Source: an uncultured Spirochaetia bacterium
GTDB taxonomy: Bacteria > Spirochaetota > Spirochaetia > SZUA-6 > Bin103
Length of the DNA stretch: 64,000 nucleotides
Assembly: GCA_958296075.1 (NCBI GenBank)
Contig: CATQHW010000001.1
Coordinates: 1-64,000, forward strand
Direction: 5' to 3'
The notes beneath the pieces were generated by a model. That model saw only the letters and a list, made by a program, of their open reading frames with translations, did no database searches and was not told the origin of the DNA. The position numbers were made by a program, and so were the translations under genes. Shown here piece after piece: positions 47,230-56,448 of the stretch; the first letter of the stretch is position 1, and each line of letters starts with the position of its first letter.

Positions 47230-48579
47230 TCACCGCGCGGACGACAGCCGCGCCACCAGCCGGTCGACCGAGCGGGCGATCGTCGACTCCACCCAGCCCG
47301 CGAAGGGTCCCGGCAAGCCGTACTCCAGCATGCCGGTTGCGCCCTCGTAGTCGCCTTCGGCCAGCACGCGCCGGGACGGGATGTAGGCCAGCAGCACGTG
47401 GTTGTAGCCGGCCACCCAGGTACGGTCCCAGCCGTACGCGGCGCGGAACCGCAACGAGTAGTCGACCACCGGCTCGCCGGCCAGGGCGATCAGCAGTTGG
47501 CCGGAGCCGAACCGCCAGACGCGGATCGGATACGCGCAGTGGTCATGGAGGAGCCGGCCGCTCTCCAGCCGGGCGAGCTGATGCTCGATCGCCCGGCGCT
47601 GCACGCGGTCGCCACCGTCCTGCGCCGCGCGCCGCAGCGCCTCCTGCAGGGCCGCGCGGCCGGGGGGATCCTGCAGCGACAGCAGCGGATCGTCGGCGCC
47701 GGTGGCGAGCGGACCGGTCACCGGCGTCATGGGGCCGTATCGTCCGTCGAGCACGTCCTGCACCGCGGCGCTCAACAGGCGGCCGCAACGCTCGCCCAGC
47801 CCCTCCCGCCAGCGGGGCAGCGGATTGACGTCGCCGCCGCACCCGGCCGCGAACATCGCGGTGGCGCCGGGGCAGACCCGTTCCAGATCACTCTGCGCGT
47901 AGCCGGCGTAATCGGCGTTGATCCGGTAGTCGTAGACCGCGGTCGTATGGCACGCGTAGCCGAAGAGGACGCCGCGCAGCGCGCCGTTCGGCCTCCGCAC
48001 GGCCAGCACCGGGACGTCGTGGTCGACCACCTGCGGGCGGCGCAGCGACTCCACGCCCCGGGCGCGGCGCCGGTTGACCCCGAACCCGGCCAGCCCGAAG
48101 CCCATGGTCACCTCCGCCGGCGCCGCGTCGGCCAGGGCCGCGCCGACCGCGGCGACGATCCGGTCCAGCAGGCGCTCGGTGTAGCGCGCGGCCGCCTCCC
48201 GTTCCGCCGGCGTCAAGTCGAAGTAGAGATGGAGCAGGTCGCCGGCCACCGGACCGCTGTGATTATGCGAGCTGCCCAGGATGAGCTGGGCGGGCTGCAC
48301 GCCGTACCGGTCCCGTATCCGCCGCTCCAGCGTCTCCGCCATGGAGCGGCTGTAGCCCAGGATGTCGGCGGTGACCCAGACGCCGGTATGGCCGGCGGCG
48401 TCACGCACCGCCAGCGCCTTGGCGAACAGCGGATGGCTCACCCCCTCCGACGGACGGTCGCGGCTCGACCAGCCGGCCATGCGGACCGGCTCCACCGGGG
48501 TGATGTCGGCGGCGCCGATCCCGGCATGCAGCCGTCCGTGCAGCGGCGCGGCCGCGCCGCCGGTCGCGCCCACGATCAC
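47230..48579 (-). CDS. neutral/alkaline ceramidase N-terminal-domain protein
   Basis: 449 residues from GTG 48579. The start GIGAADITPVEPVRMAGW, the zinc-type SSHNHSGPVAGD motif near residue 103, FGYACHTTAVYDYRINADYAG and AAGCGGDVNP match the neutral ceramidase N-terminal family. Bacterial homologues without a signal peptide, like this one, are often found in sugar-utilisation clusters and probably hydrolyse something other than ceramide. It sits eight bases downstream of a PfkB kinase gene and is likely co-transcribed with it. Confidence 0.82.
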   Translation of the reverse strand: MIVGATGGAAAPLHGRLHAGIGAADITPVEPVRMAGWSSRDRPSEGVSHPLFAKALAVRDAAGHTGVWVTADILGYSRSMAETLERRIRDRYGVQPAQLILGSSHNHSGPVAGDLLHLYFDLTPAEREAAARYTERLLDRIVAAVGAALADAAPAEVTMGFGLAGFGVNRRRARGVESLRRPQVVDHDVPVLAVRRPNGALRGVLFGYACHTTAVYDYRINADYAGYAQSDLERVCPGATAMFAAGCGGDVNPLPRWREGLGERCGRLLSAAVQDVLDGRYGPMTPVTGPLATGADDPLLSLQDPPGRAALQEALRRAAQDGGDRVQRRAIEHQLARLESGRLLHDHCAYPIRVWRFGSGQLLIALAGEPVVDYSLRFRAAYGWDRTWVAGYNHVLLAYIPSRRVLAEGDYEGATGMLEYGLPGPFAGWVESTIARSVDRLVARLSSAR

Positions 48580-48587
48580 GCGCCGGC

Positions 48588-49661
48588 TCAGCGGACGATC
48601 CGCGCCGAGCTGCCGCCGGCCATCGTGCGCACCTGGTCGAGCGTCGCCATGGTCGTGTCGCCCGGAAACGTGGTGAGGAGCGCGCCGTGCGCCCAGCCCA
48701 GACGGAGCGCCGCCTCCGGCGACTCGCCGGCCAGAAGACCGTAGATGAAGCCGGCGGCGAAGCCGTCGCCGCCGCCCACCCGATCGTACACGTCGAGCCG
48801 GCGCACCGGCGCGGTGAACGCATCGCCGTCTACCCAGGCCACCGCGCTCCAGTCGTGCCGATTCGCGGAGTGGACCTCGCGCAGCGTGGTGGCGACCACG
48901 GAGATGCCGGGAAACTCGGCGGTCACGCGATCGATCATCCGCAGGAACGCGCGCGGGTCGAGCTTCGACTGGCCGGCGGTCTGCGGGCCCGCGATACCGA
49001 GTCCCTGCTGCAGGTCCTCTTCGTTGCCTACCAGCACGTCGACGTTGCTGACGATCGAGCGCAGCGTGCCGTGCGCGTGCTCCGCGCCGCCAGCGACCTG
49101 CCAGAGCTTGTGGCGGTAGTTCAGATCGAAGGAAACGACCGCGCCGGCTACCTTCGCGGCCTGCATCGCCTCTACGATCACCTGCGGCGTCGCCGGCGAG
49201 AGCGCCGCGAAGATGCCGCCGGAGTGCAGCCAGCGCAGGCCGTTCCGCATGATGGCGGCCCAGTCGAAATCGCCCGGCCGCAACTGCGCCGCCGCCTCGT
49301 TCGCACGATTGTAGAAGACCTCCGGCGCGCGCACTCCGGCGCCGCGGTCGCTGTAGACGGTCGCCATGTTCGGGCCGCGCACGCCGTCGTGCTCGAAGCG
49401 CCTGTAGAACGGCCGCACGCCCATCGCCCGCACCGAGCGGTCGATCATGTCACCGATCGGATACGACACCATCGCCGCGGCGATGCCGGTCCGCATGCCG
49501 AAACAGGCGGCCAGGTTCGCCGCGCAGTTGTACTCGCCGCCGGATACGTGGATCGACAGCTCCGACGCGTGCGGGAACGGCACCACGCCGGGGTCGAGCC
49601 GGTGGACCAACGCCCCCACCGCCAGGAAGTCGAGCGCGCCCGAGTCGGGTATCTTCAGCAT
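48588..49661 (-). CDS. PfkB-family sugar kinase (2-keto-3-deoxygluconate-kinase-like)
   Basis: 357 residues. The N-terminal substrate region HVSGGEYNCAANLAACFGMRTG and the C-terminal DVYDRVGGGDGFAAGFIYG, with catalytic Asp in a GGGD variant of GAGD, define PfkB kinases. SFDLNYRHKLW and VLVGNEEDLQ are typical of KDG kinases. It would phosphorylate a keto-deoxy sugar acid, matching the enolase-superfamily dehydratases at 54140 and 59713 that make such compounds. Divergent from the amidohydrolase at 49769. Confidence 0.85.
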   Translation of the reverse strand: MLKIPDSGALDFLAVGALVHRLDPGVVPFPHASELSIHVSGGEYNCAANLAACFGMRTGIAAAMVSYPIGDMIDRSVRAMGVRPFYRRFEHDGVRGPNMATVYSDRGAGVRAPEVFYNRANEAAAQLRPGDFDWAAIMRNGLRWLHSGGIFAALSPATPQVIVEAMQAAKVAGAVVSFDLNYRHKLWQVAGGAEHAHGTLRSIVSNVDVLVGNEEDLQQGLGIAGPQTAGQSKLDPRAFLRMIDRVTAEFPGISVVATTLREVHSANRHDWSAVAWVDGDAFTAPVRRLDVYDRVGGGDGFAAGFIYGLLAGESPEAALRLGWAHGALLTTFPGDTTMATLDQVRTMAGGSSARIVR

Positions 49662-49768
49662 ACGGTTGCAGCTCCTGCGGGTCGAATCATGGCCCAGGCG
49701 CGCCGCGACGGAAAGGTGCGCGCCCGTTCCGGGTTGCCGGCCGCGGCGCAGCGGTTCAAGGTCGCGGC

Positions 49769-50638
49769 ATGACGCAGATCATCGATACGCATACCCACTT
49801 CTTCGATCCGCAGCGCCCGCAGGGCGTCCCCTGGCCTACCCCGGACAACGCCGACCTGTACCGCACGACCCTGCCGGAGCACTTCCTGGCGGCGGCGGCC
49901 GGACACGGGGTGACCCACACGGTCGTGGTGGAGGCCAGCCCGTGGCTGGAGGACAACCGGTGGATCCTCGACCTCGCCGGCGACCCGCAGCGCGCCGGGC
50001 GGACGGCGATCGCCGGGTTCGTGGGCAACCTCTCCTCTGCCGGCGTCGACTTCCGTAGACATCTCGACCGATTCGGCGAGCATCCTCTGTTCCGCGGCAT
50101 CCGTCTGGGACGAGACGCGGTGACCGGACGCGGCCGCGCGACGCTGGTGGAGACGGTCCGCGAGCTTTCGGAACGCGAGCTGGCGCTCGACCTGCTGGTC
50201 GGCGCGGAGGAGCTGCCGGCGGTGGTCGATCTCTGCGACGCGGCGCCGGAGGCGCACGTGGTGATCGATCACGTGGGCCACGTCCCTATCGACGGGGAGC
50301 CGCCCGACCCCGCCTGGTGCGCGGGCATGGCGGCGCTCGCCCGCGCCCCGCACGTGTACTGCAAGATCTCGGGCTTGGTGGAGCAGGCCGTGCCGAAGCC
50401 GGCGCCGGCGGACGTCGCCTTCTACGAACCCACGCTCGACGCGCTCTGGGAACGCTTCGGCGCGGAACGGTTGCTGTACGCCAGCAACTGGCCGGTCTGC
50501 CGCAAGGGCGCCCCGTACGCGACGGTGTTCGCGATCGCGCAGGCGTACGTGGAGCGGCACGGGCCGGATGCCGCCGCTCGCGTGTACCGGGAGAACGCGA
50601 TCGCCTGCTACCGGCTGCCCGTGCCGCTGCCCGGGTGA
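49769..50638 (+). CDS. amidohydrolase family 2 (lactonase-like) protein
   Basis: 289 residues. TIM-barrel hydrolase: metal-binding IIDTHTHFFDP at the N-terminus, VVIDHVGHV near residue 172, and the terminal LLYASNWPVC motif with conserved Asp replaced by Asn (S-N-W, as seen in many L-fuconolactonase-like proteins). Relatives open sugar lactones, for example L-fucono- or L-rhamnono-lactone. Fits the sugar-acid theme with the adjacent kinase. Confidence 0.85.
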   Translation: MTQIIDTHTHFFDPQRPQGVPWPTPDNADLYRTTLPEHFLAAAAGHGVTHTVVVEASPWLEDNRWILDLAGDPQRAGRTAIAGFVGNLSSAGVDFRRHLDRFGEHPLFRGIRLGRDAVTGRGRATLVETVRELSERELALDLLVGAEELPAVVDLCDAAPEAHVVIDHVGHVPIDGEPPDPAWCAGMAALARAPHVYCKISGLVEQAVPKPAPADVAFYEPTLDALWERFGAERLLYASNWPVCRKGAPYATVFAIAQAYVERHGPDAAARVYRENAIACYRLPVPLPG

Positions 50639-50683
50639 CCGGGGGCGTCCCGGCGGACGGCGCGCGATTCCGCCCCGGCGGCG

Positions 50684-51478
50684 TCACGCCTCGAAGACGA
50701 CGTGGGAGTTGCGCGGGATGACGCGGGTCGGCGGCCCGCCGGCCGAAAAGGCGGCGGCCCACGCGGCGGGGTCGTAGTCGCGCGCGACGAAGCACGCATA
50801 GTGCGCGGGACACGCGATGCCGACCCGGCACCGCTGCGCCATGCGCACGCAGCCGTCGAAATACGGGAACTCCCCCTCCGTGGGGTGGTTGGTGAGAAAC
50901 GCCGCGGTGGGGCGCAGCGCGGCGACCGGCGCCGTGAGCGACTCGTGCTCGGCGAAGGTGTTGATCGGATCGCCGGTGAAGTAGAGCCGGTGCCGGCCGG
51001 CCTCGACCACGAAGCCGAGGTGGGTGGTGTCGGGCGGCGCGATGCCGGCGTCGGGGTCGCCGGCGGGCGGTTTGGCGTAGACCGCGTGCACGGTCATGGC
51101 GCCGATCCGCACTTGACCGCCGGCGGCGACCGCCGTGCACTGGGCGGGCGCGATCGGGGTCTCCGCGACGATCTGATCGATCGACTCCTGCGGGCCGAGA
51201 TAGCGGGCGGCCGGCGCGGCGGCGTGCAGCCGCGCCAGCGTCTCGGGATCGGTATGGTCGCCGTGCGCATGGGTGAGCAGCACGAAGTCGGCCGGCCATT
51301 CGGCTTCATCCATGGGCGGCTCGGCGTGGATGAAGCGGTCGGCTGGACGGTCGTGGGGCGAATACGGGTCGACCAGGGTCAAGGTGCCCGCAGCATCGCG
51401 AATCGCGAAGCTCGACTGCTCGAACCAGTGTACGGTCGCGGCGCCGTCCGGAACGGAGCGTTGGGTGAACGGATGCAT
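50684..51478 (-). CDS. metallo-beta-lactamase-fold hydrolase (UlaG-like)
   Basis: 264 residues from ATG 51478. Zinc motif LLTHAHGDHTDPE (H-x-H-x-D-H), later TGDPINTFAEH and CPAHYACF ligands. Similar to L-ascorbate-6-phosphate lactonase (UlaG) and related cytoplasmic phosphodiester/lactone hydrolases. Converges on the amidohydrolase gene. Confidence 0.83.
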   Translation of the reverse strand: MHPFTQRSVPDGAATVHWFEQSSFAIRDAAGTLTLVDPYSPHDRPADRFIHAEPPMDEAEWPADFVLLTHAHGDHTDPETLARLHAAAPAARYLGPQESIDQIVAETPIAPAQCTAVAAGGQVRIGAMTVHAVYAKPPAGDPDAGIAPPDTTHLGFVVEAGRHRLYFTGDPINTFAEHESLTAPVAALRPTAAFLTNHPTEGEFPYFDGCVRMAQRCRVGIACPAHYACFVARDYDPAAWAAAFSAGGPPTRVIPRNSHVVFEA

Positions 51479-51568
51479 GAGGCACGCATAGCATGCCGTT
51501 CGGCAGCGGGCAAACGGCGCTCATCCGCAGCCATGAAACACGCCGATGCACGGCCGCGGCGCGCGCCG

Positions 51569-52813
51569 TCACCGCCGTGCGGCCGCCGCCTTCCGGTCCT
51601 CGTGATCGAACGCGCTGGACATCCGCTCGACGTCGTCCGGCGTGAGTCCGGCGCGACCCGCGACTTCTCGCCAGCATCCTACGGCGCTCCCCACCTCCGC
51701 CGCGATCGACCGGGAGGCCCCTTCGGTCATGCCGAACAGCGGCGCGACTCCGATGGCCGTGTCGAGCGACGCGGTACCGTCGATCTCGTCGATGGCAAGC
51801 GCATGCACGCGCGGTTTCACGTCGACCGGCACCGGGTTGAGGTCATACGCCGGTGACAGTCGCCAGCCCTGCGGCGCCCGAAGGAACCCGTGATTGCGCA
51901 GATGATCATCGGTGTTCGAGACCAGCACGTTGAATACGATCCGGCGCCAGAGTTGGCGCAGGTCCTGGTTCACCTCCAGTCCCTCGCGCCGCAGGAACTC
52001 GGCGACTTCCAGATAGCTGCGCAACTCGTTGTCGGACGCTTCGAGTGCGGTGAGCGCGGACATGAACGGGATGCGCCGGCCGTGCCCGCGGTCGAAGCGG
52101 CGCGCCGTGAGGACGGGCCGCTTCGAGACTTGGCGAAGCTGGAACGGCGCGACCGCGACCCCGGCTGCCTGGGCCAACGCCATGGTTGCCGCTTCCCAGC
52201 GAGTCACCGGCCACTCGTCGTCTCTGCGCGGGAACTTGGCGATCAGCAGATGCCCGTCCGTGTCGCGGATCGTGACCTTGGGACGCGTCCCGCCAAGCGA
52301 CGTTCCGGGGGCCAGGAGCAATCGCAGGTCGTCGTCGGTCTCATCCGCATCGATGACACGCGTGGCCGCGGACAGCAGGCGCGGCAGGTCGACGACCGGC
52401 GACACCTGCCTGCCGGTCGAGGTGAGGAACACGCCGCCCGCGGATTCCTTGAACCGGAGCGCGCCTGGTCGCGTTTCGTCGTCGACGAGCGTCAGATAAT
52501 CGATCGCCTGCAACGTTCGCGGTTGGCGCCGTTCCGCCCGCGCCCGCCGGCGTTCGTTGCGGCGCATGAGCATCTGTCCCCAGCGGTCGGGCGCGGGATC
52601 GGTAAAGGCGTTGAACAGGGGCCGATCGGTGTGAAACGGCCCGCGCGCCGGTGGGAGCACCGGATCGATGCCGAAGGCGTCCCGGTGCGCCAGCCACGAC
52701 CGATCGTATTCGAAGGATGCCGTCTGTCTGGCCCCGCGCGTCCGCGTCCAAAGCGTGCCTGCGGGAACGGGTTCGCCGGCCAACTCCATGAAGACCAGGG
52801 TCTCACGTTCCAC
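51569..52813 (-). CDS. hipA: HipA-type serine/threonine kinase toxin
   Basis: About 414 residues from GTG 52813, overlapping the antitoxin stop by eleven bases; the frame is open further but there it is antisense-like to hipB. HipA features: N-terminal ferredoxin-like part, GTSLGGTRPKVTI glycine-rich loop, LLIAKFP lysine, catalytic NTDDHLRNHGFL, and magnesium-binding SPAYDLNPVP. HipA phosphorylates glutamyl-tRNA synthetase or another synthetase to induce dormancy. Most key motifs look complete, so it may be active. Confidence 0.9.
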   Translation of the reverse strand: MERETLVFMELAGEPVPAGTLWTRTRGARQTASFEYDRSWLAHRDAFGIDPVLPPARGPFHTDRPLFNAFTDPAPDRWGQMLMRRNERRRARAERRQPRTLQAIDYLTLVDDETRPGALRFKESAGGVFLTSTGRQVSPVVDLPRLLSAATRVIDADETDDDLRLLLAPGTSLGGTRPKVTIRDTDGHLLIAKFPRRDDEWPVTRWEAATMALAQAAGVAVAPFQLRQVSKRPVLTARRFDRGHGRRIPFMSALTALEASDNELRSYLEVAEFLRREGLEVNQDLRQLWRRIVFNVLVSNTDDHLRNHGFLRAPQGWRLSPAYDLNPVPVDVKPRVHALAIDEIDGTASLDTAIGVAPLFGMTEGASRSIAAEVGSAVGCWREVAGRAGLTPDDVERMSSAFDHEDRKAAAARR

Positions 52814-53147
52814 GGTCAGGTCCCGACGCCCGCGGCGTTCGGATGCGGCGCGGCAGTCGCTCCTCCTCCAGGGCCAGCCCGACCGGGTCACGGGCCGCGT
52901 CTGCCACGTCTCCCAGCCGGTCCGCCATTCCCAGCACGAAGAGGACCGAGGCGTAGATGCCCATGGACACGCCGGCATCGCCCTTCTCCACCCGTGCCAG
53001 CGTCGTGCGGCTGATGAAGGCGCGTTCGGCCATGAGCGCCACCGGTATCCGCCTGCGCCTGCGGGCGGCTGACACATCCATTCCCAACTTCCGCAGCGCG
53101 CGCCGCACGCCGAACGGAAGGGCGAGCTGGGATCGTGAAGCCTTCAT
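52803..53147 (-). CDS. hipB: HipB-type XRE antitoxin
   Basis: 114 residues. A Cro/CI-type HTH occupies residues 15-75 (LRKLGMDVSAARRRRRIPVA, AFISRTTLARVEKGDAGVSM) with the typical YASVLFVLGMADRLGDVAD end. It represses its own operon and neutralises HipA. Start at ATG 53147 is only three bases from a palindromic operator candidate. Confidence 0.88.
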   Translation of the reverse strand: MKASRSQLALPFGVRRALRKLGMDVSAARRRRRIPVALMAERAFISRTTLARVEKGDAGVSMGIYASVLFVLGMADRLGDVADAARDPVGLALEEERLPRRIRTPRASGPDRGT

Positions 53148-53149
53148 GG

Positions 53150-53164
53150 ATCCAAAAAATGGAT
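53150..53164 (-). promoter_or_regulatory. hip-type operator candidate
   Basis: ATCC-AAAAAAT-GGAT, an inverted repeat with 7-base AT-rich spacer directly ahead of hipB. It resembles the TATCC-N8-GGATA operators of the E. coli hipBA operon. On the minus strand TTAGAA, a 16-base gap and TATGAT upstream could be the promoter whose start point it would cover. Confidence 0.5.
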
Positions 53165-53242
53165 GCTGTCAATCATAACGACCAATATATGATTTCTAAT
53201 CCGTAACGCAAGAGGTCGAACCGCCCTTGCGGCGGCGCGCCG

Positions 53243-54118
53243 TTAACCGACGGTCCAGCGTGAAGGCGCGATCCCGGCGCTGTTGCGGTCCAGATCGTCG
53301 GGCCGGTTCGGCACGTCGTAGTCGATGCGCCGCGTGTTGGGATCACGGAAGAAGCACCGCGCCGCCGGCGGCAGCGTCGCGAGCGTGTCCTCGGCCCACG
53401 GATCGACCTTCGTCACCGGCCCGGCCCAGGCCGGCCGGTAGGCGATCGCCAGCATGCGCCGGTCTCGATCCGAGAAGTTGGGGAAGTTCCCGTGGAACAC
53501 CCTCTGGTTGATGACCACCGCTGATCCTGCGCTGCAGGTCACCATCACCTCTTCCTCATGCCGCAGGAAGCGGTTGTACGGGTTGGCGTCGGCGTGCACC
53601 GACAGGTGCGAGCGCGGCACCACCTTGAACGGCGAGCACTCCGGGGTCAGGTCGTCCAGGTAGTAGAGCACCCGCATCAGCACCGGCGAGCTGGCCAGGC
53701 TGCCGAAGATGCGCGACCCGTACGGCTGGGCGTCGGTGTGGATGGCGATGCCGGGATGGCCGGGCTCGCAGAGCTGGTAGTCGATGGAGGTGAACAACAC
53801 CTCGTCGCCGAACAGCCGCTTCAGGAACGCTACCGTGCTGGGAAACGCGATCGTTTCCAGCGTCCTCGGCAGATCCAGGCCGAGCAGACCGTCAGCCGCT
53901 TTCTTGTGCGGCGTGTAGTCGGTGACGATGAGCGGCAGCGTCGCCATCTCCGCGCCGATGGCGCTGATCAGCTCCGGCGCCAGCAGATCGGGCAGAACCA
54001 GATAGCCCTCCAGCTCCAGATAGCGGATGCGGTCGCCGGTGCTCAGCGCGCTCCAGTCGACGCCGGGTCGGCGCGCGCCGGCGATTTCGCTGCGCTCGTT
54101 GGTGTTGCGGGTGTCCAT
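53243..54118 (-). CDS. phytanoyl-CoA dioxygenase family protein
   Basis: 291 residues. Fe(II)/2-oxoglutarate oxygenase with H127-T-D129 in IAIHTDAQPYGS and a distal histidine in INQRVFHGNFPN. It differs from the other two PhyH proteins in the window in its metal motif context and lacks the GCLWVIPGSH segment, having CSPFKVVPRSHLSV instead. Located 21 bases downstream of an enolase-superfamily dehydratase and probably in the same operon. Confidence 0.85.
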   Translation of the reverse strand: MDTRNTNERSEIAGARRPGVDWSALSTGDRIRYLELEGYLVLPDLLAPELISAIGAEMATLPLIVTDYTPHKKAADGLLGLDLPRTLETIAFPSTVAFLKRLFGDEVLFTSIDYQLCEPGHPGIAIHTDAQPYGSRIFGSLASSPVLMRVLYYLDDLTPECSPFKVVPRSHLSVHADANPYNRFLRHEEEVMVTCSAGSAVVINQRVFHGNFPNFSDRDRRMLAIAYRPAWAGPVTKVDPWAEDTLATLPPAARCFFRDPNTRRIDYDVPNRPDDLDRNSAGIAPSRWTVG

Positions 54119-54139
54119 GGGTCAGCCCTCCTGATAGGC

Positions 54140-55279
54140 TCAATCGTCCACGACCGATCCGTCCTCGTGCAACCGCGTCACGAACGGCCGCGGGCGCGGG
54201 GGGATACGCTCGGCGCCCGGCGCCAACTCGATGCCGATGCCCGGTCCATCGGGGACCAACAGGGAGCCGCTGCGTACCGTAAGCGGCTGTGTGACGATGT
54301 CACGTTTTGGCGACTCATCCTCGCCGGTCGGCAACTCCTGGATGGCGAAGTTGGGGATCGACGCGGCAAGCTGGACGCACGCGGCGGTGCTGACCGGGCT
54401 CAGCGGATTGTGCGGGACCACCTGGACGTGGAACGCCTCGGCCAGCGCGGCGATCTTCCTGGCGTGGGTGATGCCGCCGACCATGCAGACGTCCACGCGT
54501 GCGTACTGCACCGCGCCGCGCTGCAGCAGCGCCTGGAACTCCCAGATGGTGTGCAGCCGCTCGCCGGTGGCGATGGGGATGTTGACGCGCCGCGCCACTT
54601 CGACCATCTCGTCGAGATTATCGGGCGTGACCGGGTCCTCGTAGAACATCGGGTGGTAGCCCTGGATCGCTCCGGCGAACACGACCGCCTCCGCGGGCGT
54701 GAGACGGCGGTGTATCTCGATGCACAGATCGACTTCATTGCCCACTGCCGCACGGCAGTGCGCCACGGTCTCGATGGCGTCCGCCATCTTGGCGGCGTGC
54801 GACGCCGGCGCGTATGGCCGTTCGCGCGGTTCGTCGTAGAAGGGCGACAGGTGACCGACGGCGGTGAAGCCGCGCTCCTTGGCGGCGATGCAGGCGCGTA
54901 CCAGTTCGTCCCTGGTCTCGCCGAACACGTGGTAGTAGACGCGCGCCCGGTCCCGGCAGCGTCCGCCGAGCAGTTGGTGCACCGGCACGCCGAAGTGCTT
55001 GCCGGCGATGTCCCAGAGGGCGATGTCGACGGCGCTCAAGGCGCCCATGACCGCTGCTCCGCGGAAGTGCATGGATCGATACAGGTACTGCCAGTGATGC
55101 TCGATGCGCAGTGGGTCCTGTCCGACAAGGTACTCCCGCCACCGATCGATGACCGCCCCGGACGCCTCCAGGTAGCCCCAAGTGCCTGATTCGCCCAGCC
55201 CGGTGATGCCGGCGTCGGTCTCCACGAGCGCGTAGAGGTAGCGGTCGACGTGCAGGACGCGAACCGCGGCGATCTTCAT
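54140..55279 (-). CDS. mandelate racemase/enolase-superfamily sugar-acid dehydratase (galactonate/mannonate type)
   Basis: 379 residues. N-terminal capping domain, then barrel: a Mg ligand in DLCIEIHRRLTP, YEDPVTPDNLDEM and TGERLHTIWEFQ (glutamates), plus VVPHNPLSPVSTAA with a catalytic-type histidine. This pattern matches D-mannonate/D-galactonate dehydratases, which remove water from an aldonic acid to give a 2-keto-3-deoxy acid, the substrate of the kinase at 48588. Confidence 0.88.
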   Translation of the reverse strand: MKIAAVRVLHVDRYLYALVETDAGITGLGESGTWGYLEASGAVIDRWREYLVGQDPLRIEHHWQYLYRSMHFRGAAVMGALSAVDIALWDIAGKHFGVPVHQLLGGRCRDRARVYYHVFGETRDELVRACIAAKERGFTAVGHLSPFYDEPRERPYAPASHAAKMADAIETVAHCRAAVGNEVDLCIEIHRRLTPAEAVVFAGAIQGYHPMFYEDPVTPDNLDEMVEVARRVNIPIATGERLHTIWEFQALLQRGAVQYARVDVCMVGGITHARKIAALAEAFHVQVVPHNPLSPVSTAACVQLAASIPNFAIQELPTGEDESPKRDIVTQPLTVRSGSLLVPDGPGIGIELAPGAERIPPRPRPFVTRLHEDGSVVDD

Positions 55280-55282
55280 CGC

Positions 55283-55558
55283 CCGTAGTATACCGATCCC
55301 GCGTGACGCCGCGGAAGATCGGCACCACCAGGCCGGTGAGCGGACAGGACAGGTTCAGAGCGACGCCGATCGCTGTCACGCCACTCACCATGATCAGCGA
55401 CCGGGCGGCGAACTCGCGGAGAATCGCCCCTTCGAGGCTCCGAAGGCGTGGGCGATGGCGATCTGGCGGGTACGGCCCAGCACCTCCACCATCATGATGC
55501 TCAGAATCCCCACGCAACCGGCCACCAGCAGCATGCCGGCGGCCGTAGCTCCCCAAGG
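55283..55558 (-). pseudogene. C-terminal remnant of FtsX/MacB-type ABC permease
   Basis: On the minus strand it encodes AGMLLVAGCVGILSIMMVEV, LGRTRQIAIAHAFGASKG, then after a one-base loss at about 55431, AILREFAARSLIMVSGVTAIG and PLTGLVVPIF. This is the last two membrane segments of a lipoprotein-export-type permease; everything upstream and the true end are missing. It lies directly before the dehydratase gene and may contribute its promoter region. Confidence 0.7.
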
Positions 55559-55704
55559 TATGATCGTAAGTTGTGGACGAGATGAAAAGAGCGCATCCTC
55601 TCTGTGAAAGTATTTCTGATGCAGCAGGACACTATCTACGCAAGCCCAGCCAGCCGAAATGAGGCAATGTGAGACGTTGACATCGATGCACCTCAGAAAA
55701 TACC
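55559..55704. other. AT-richer intergenic segment
   Basis: No gene. The sequence is distinctly less GC-rich than surroundings and joins the FtsX remnant to a truncated Rpn gene, consistent with a recombination border. Confidence 0.4.
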
Positions 55705-56163
55705 GTGACCGCCGATATGGCCGCCGAGGTCTCCAAGCCCCACGATCACCTGTTCCGTTCCGTGTTCGGAGAGAAAACCGAGGCGGCCGGCCTGCTCCAA
55801 GCGCATCTGCCGCAAGCGGTAAGTCGCGATTTGGTGTGGTCGAGCCTGGAGTTGCAGTCGGTGAGCTTCATCGACGACCGGTTACGCGACAGCGAGTCGG
55901 ACCTGCTGTATGCGGTACGGCGCAAAGTAGACGACGCACCGGCGTGGCTCTATGTGCTGCTGGAGCACCAATCGACGCCCGACCGCTGGTTGCGGCTGCG
56001 GCTGCTGAAGTACGGCATCCGTATCTGGGAACGGGATCGGAGACAGCATCCGAACGAGGAGCAACTACGCCCGATCGTGCCGGTGGTATGGTATCAGGGC
56101 GAGCGCGGCTGGCTCAAGCACCAACTCGAGGCCACTGACGACAGCACCACCCATCCCCACTGA
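55705..56163 (+). pseudogene. Rpn-type nuclease gene, N-terminal half only
   Basis: 152 codons from GTG 55705 (ATG 55717 possible). Encodes KPHDHLFRSVFGEKTEAAG, the acidic residue of SESDLLYAV and YVLLEHQSTPDRW (E-x-Q of the nuclease core), then IVPVVWYQGERGW, and ends after an unrelated LKHQLEATDDSTTH tail. Relatives such as 18179-19150 are about 320 residues, so the C-terminal half with the DNA-binding tail is lost. The nuclease core is complete, so residual activity cannot be excluded. Confidence 0.78.
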
Positions 56164-56448
56164 TGCCTCGCCACATTCGGTCGCCGGCTCCCAAGAGCGC
56201 TGGCCCGCCGATTCGGCGTCGAGTGCCAGTCGCTGATTGCGGAGGTGATCATCACAATCTTCCCGCGGTCAGCCCAAGCGCTCCGGCTGATCGGGCAGGC
56301 TTCTCCTGCGATGTTGCGGTATCGCCGGGTCATGCCGTCGTGACGCGCTTGGGGGAGAGCCACGCCGTTCGGCGCACCCAAGCGCGCCGGCGAAACCCGC
56401 CGGGATTGCGGCCAACTCCCGCTTGCTGGACAGGGGAAGCACCGCCGT
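56164..56448. other. degenerate segment without recognisable gene
   Basis: Short open frames on both strands show no motif I recognise. It separates the truncated Rpn gene from the alditol-oxidase-like gene and is probably leftover mobile DNA. Confidence 0.45.
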
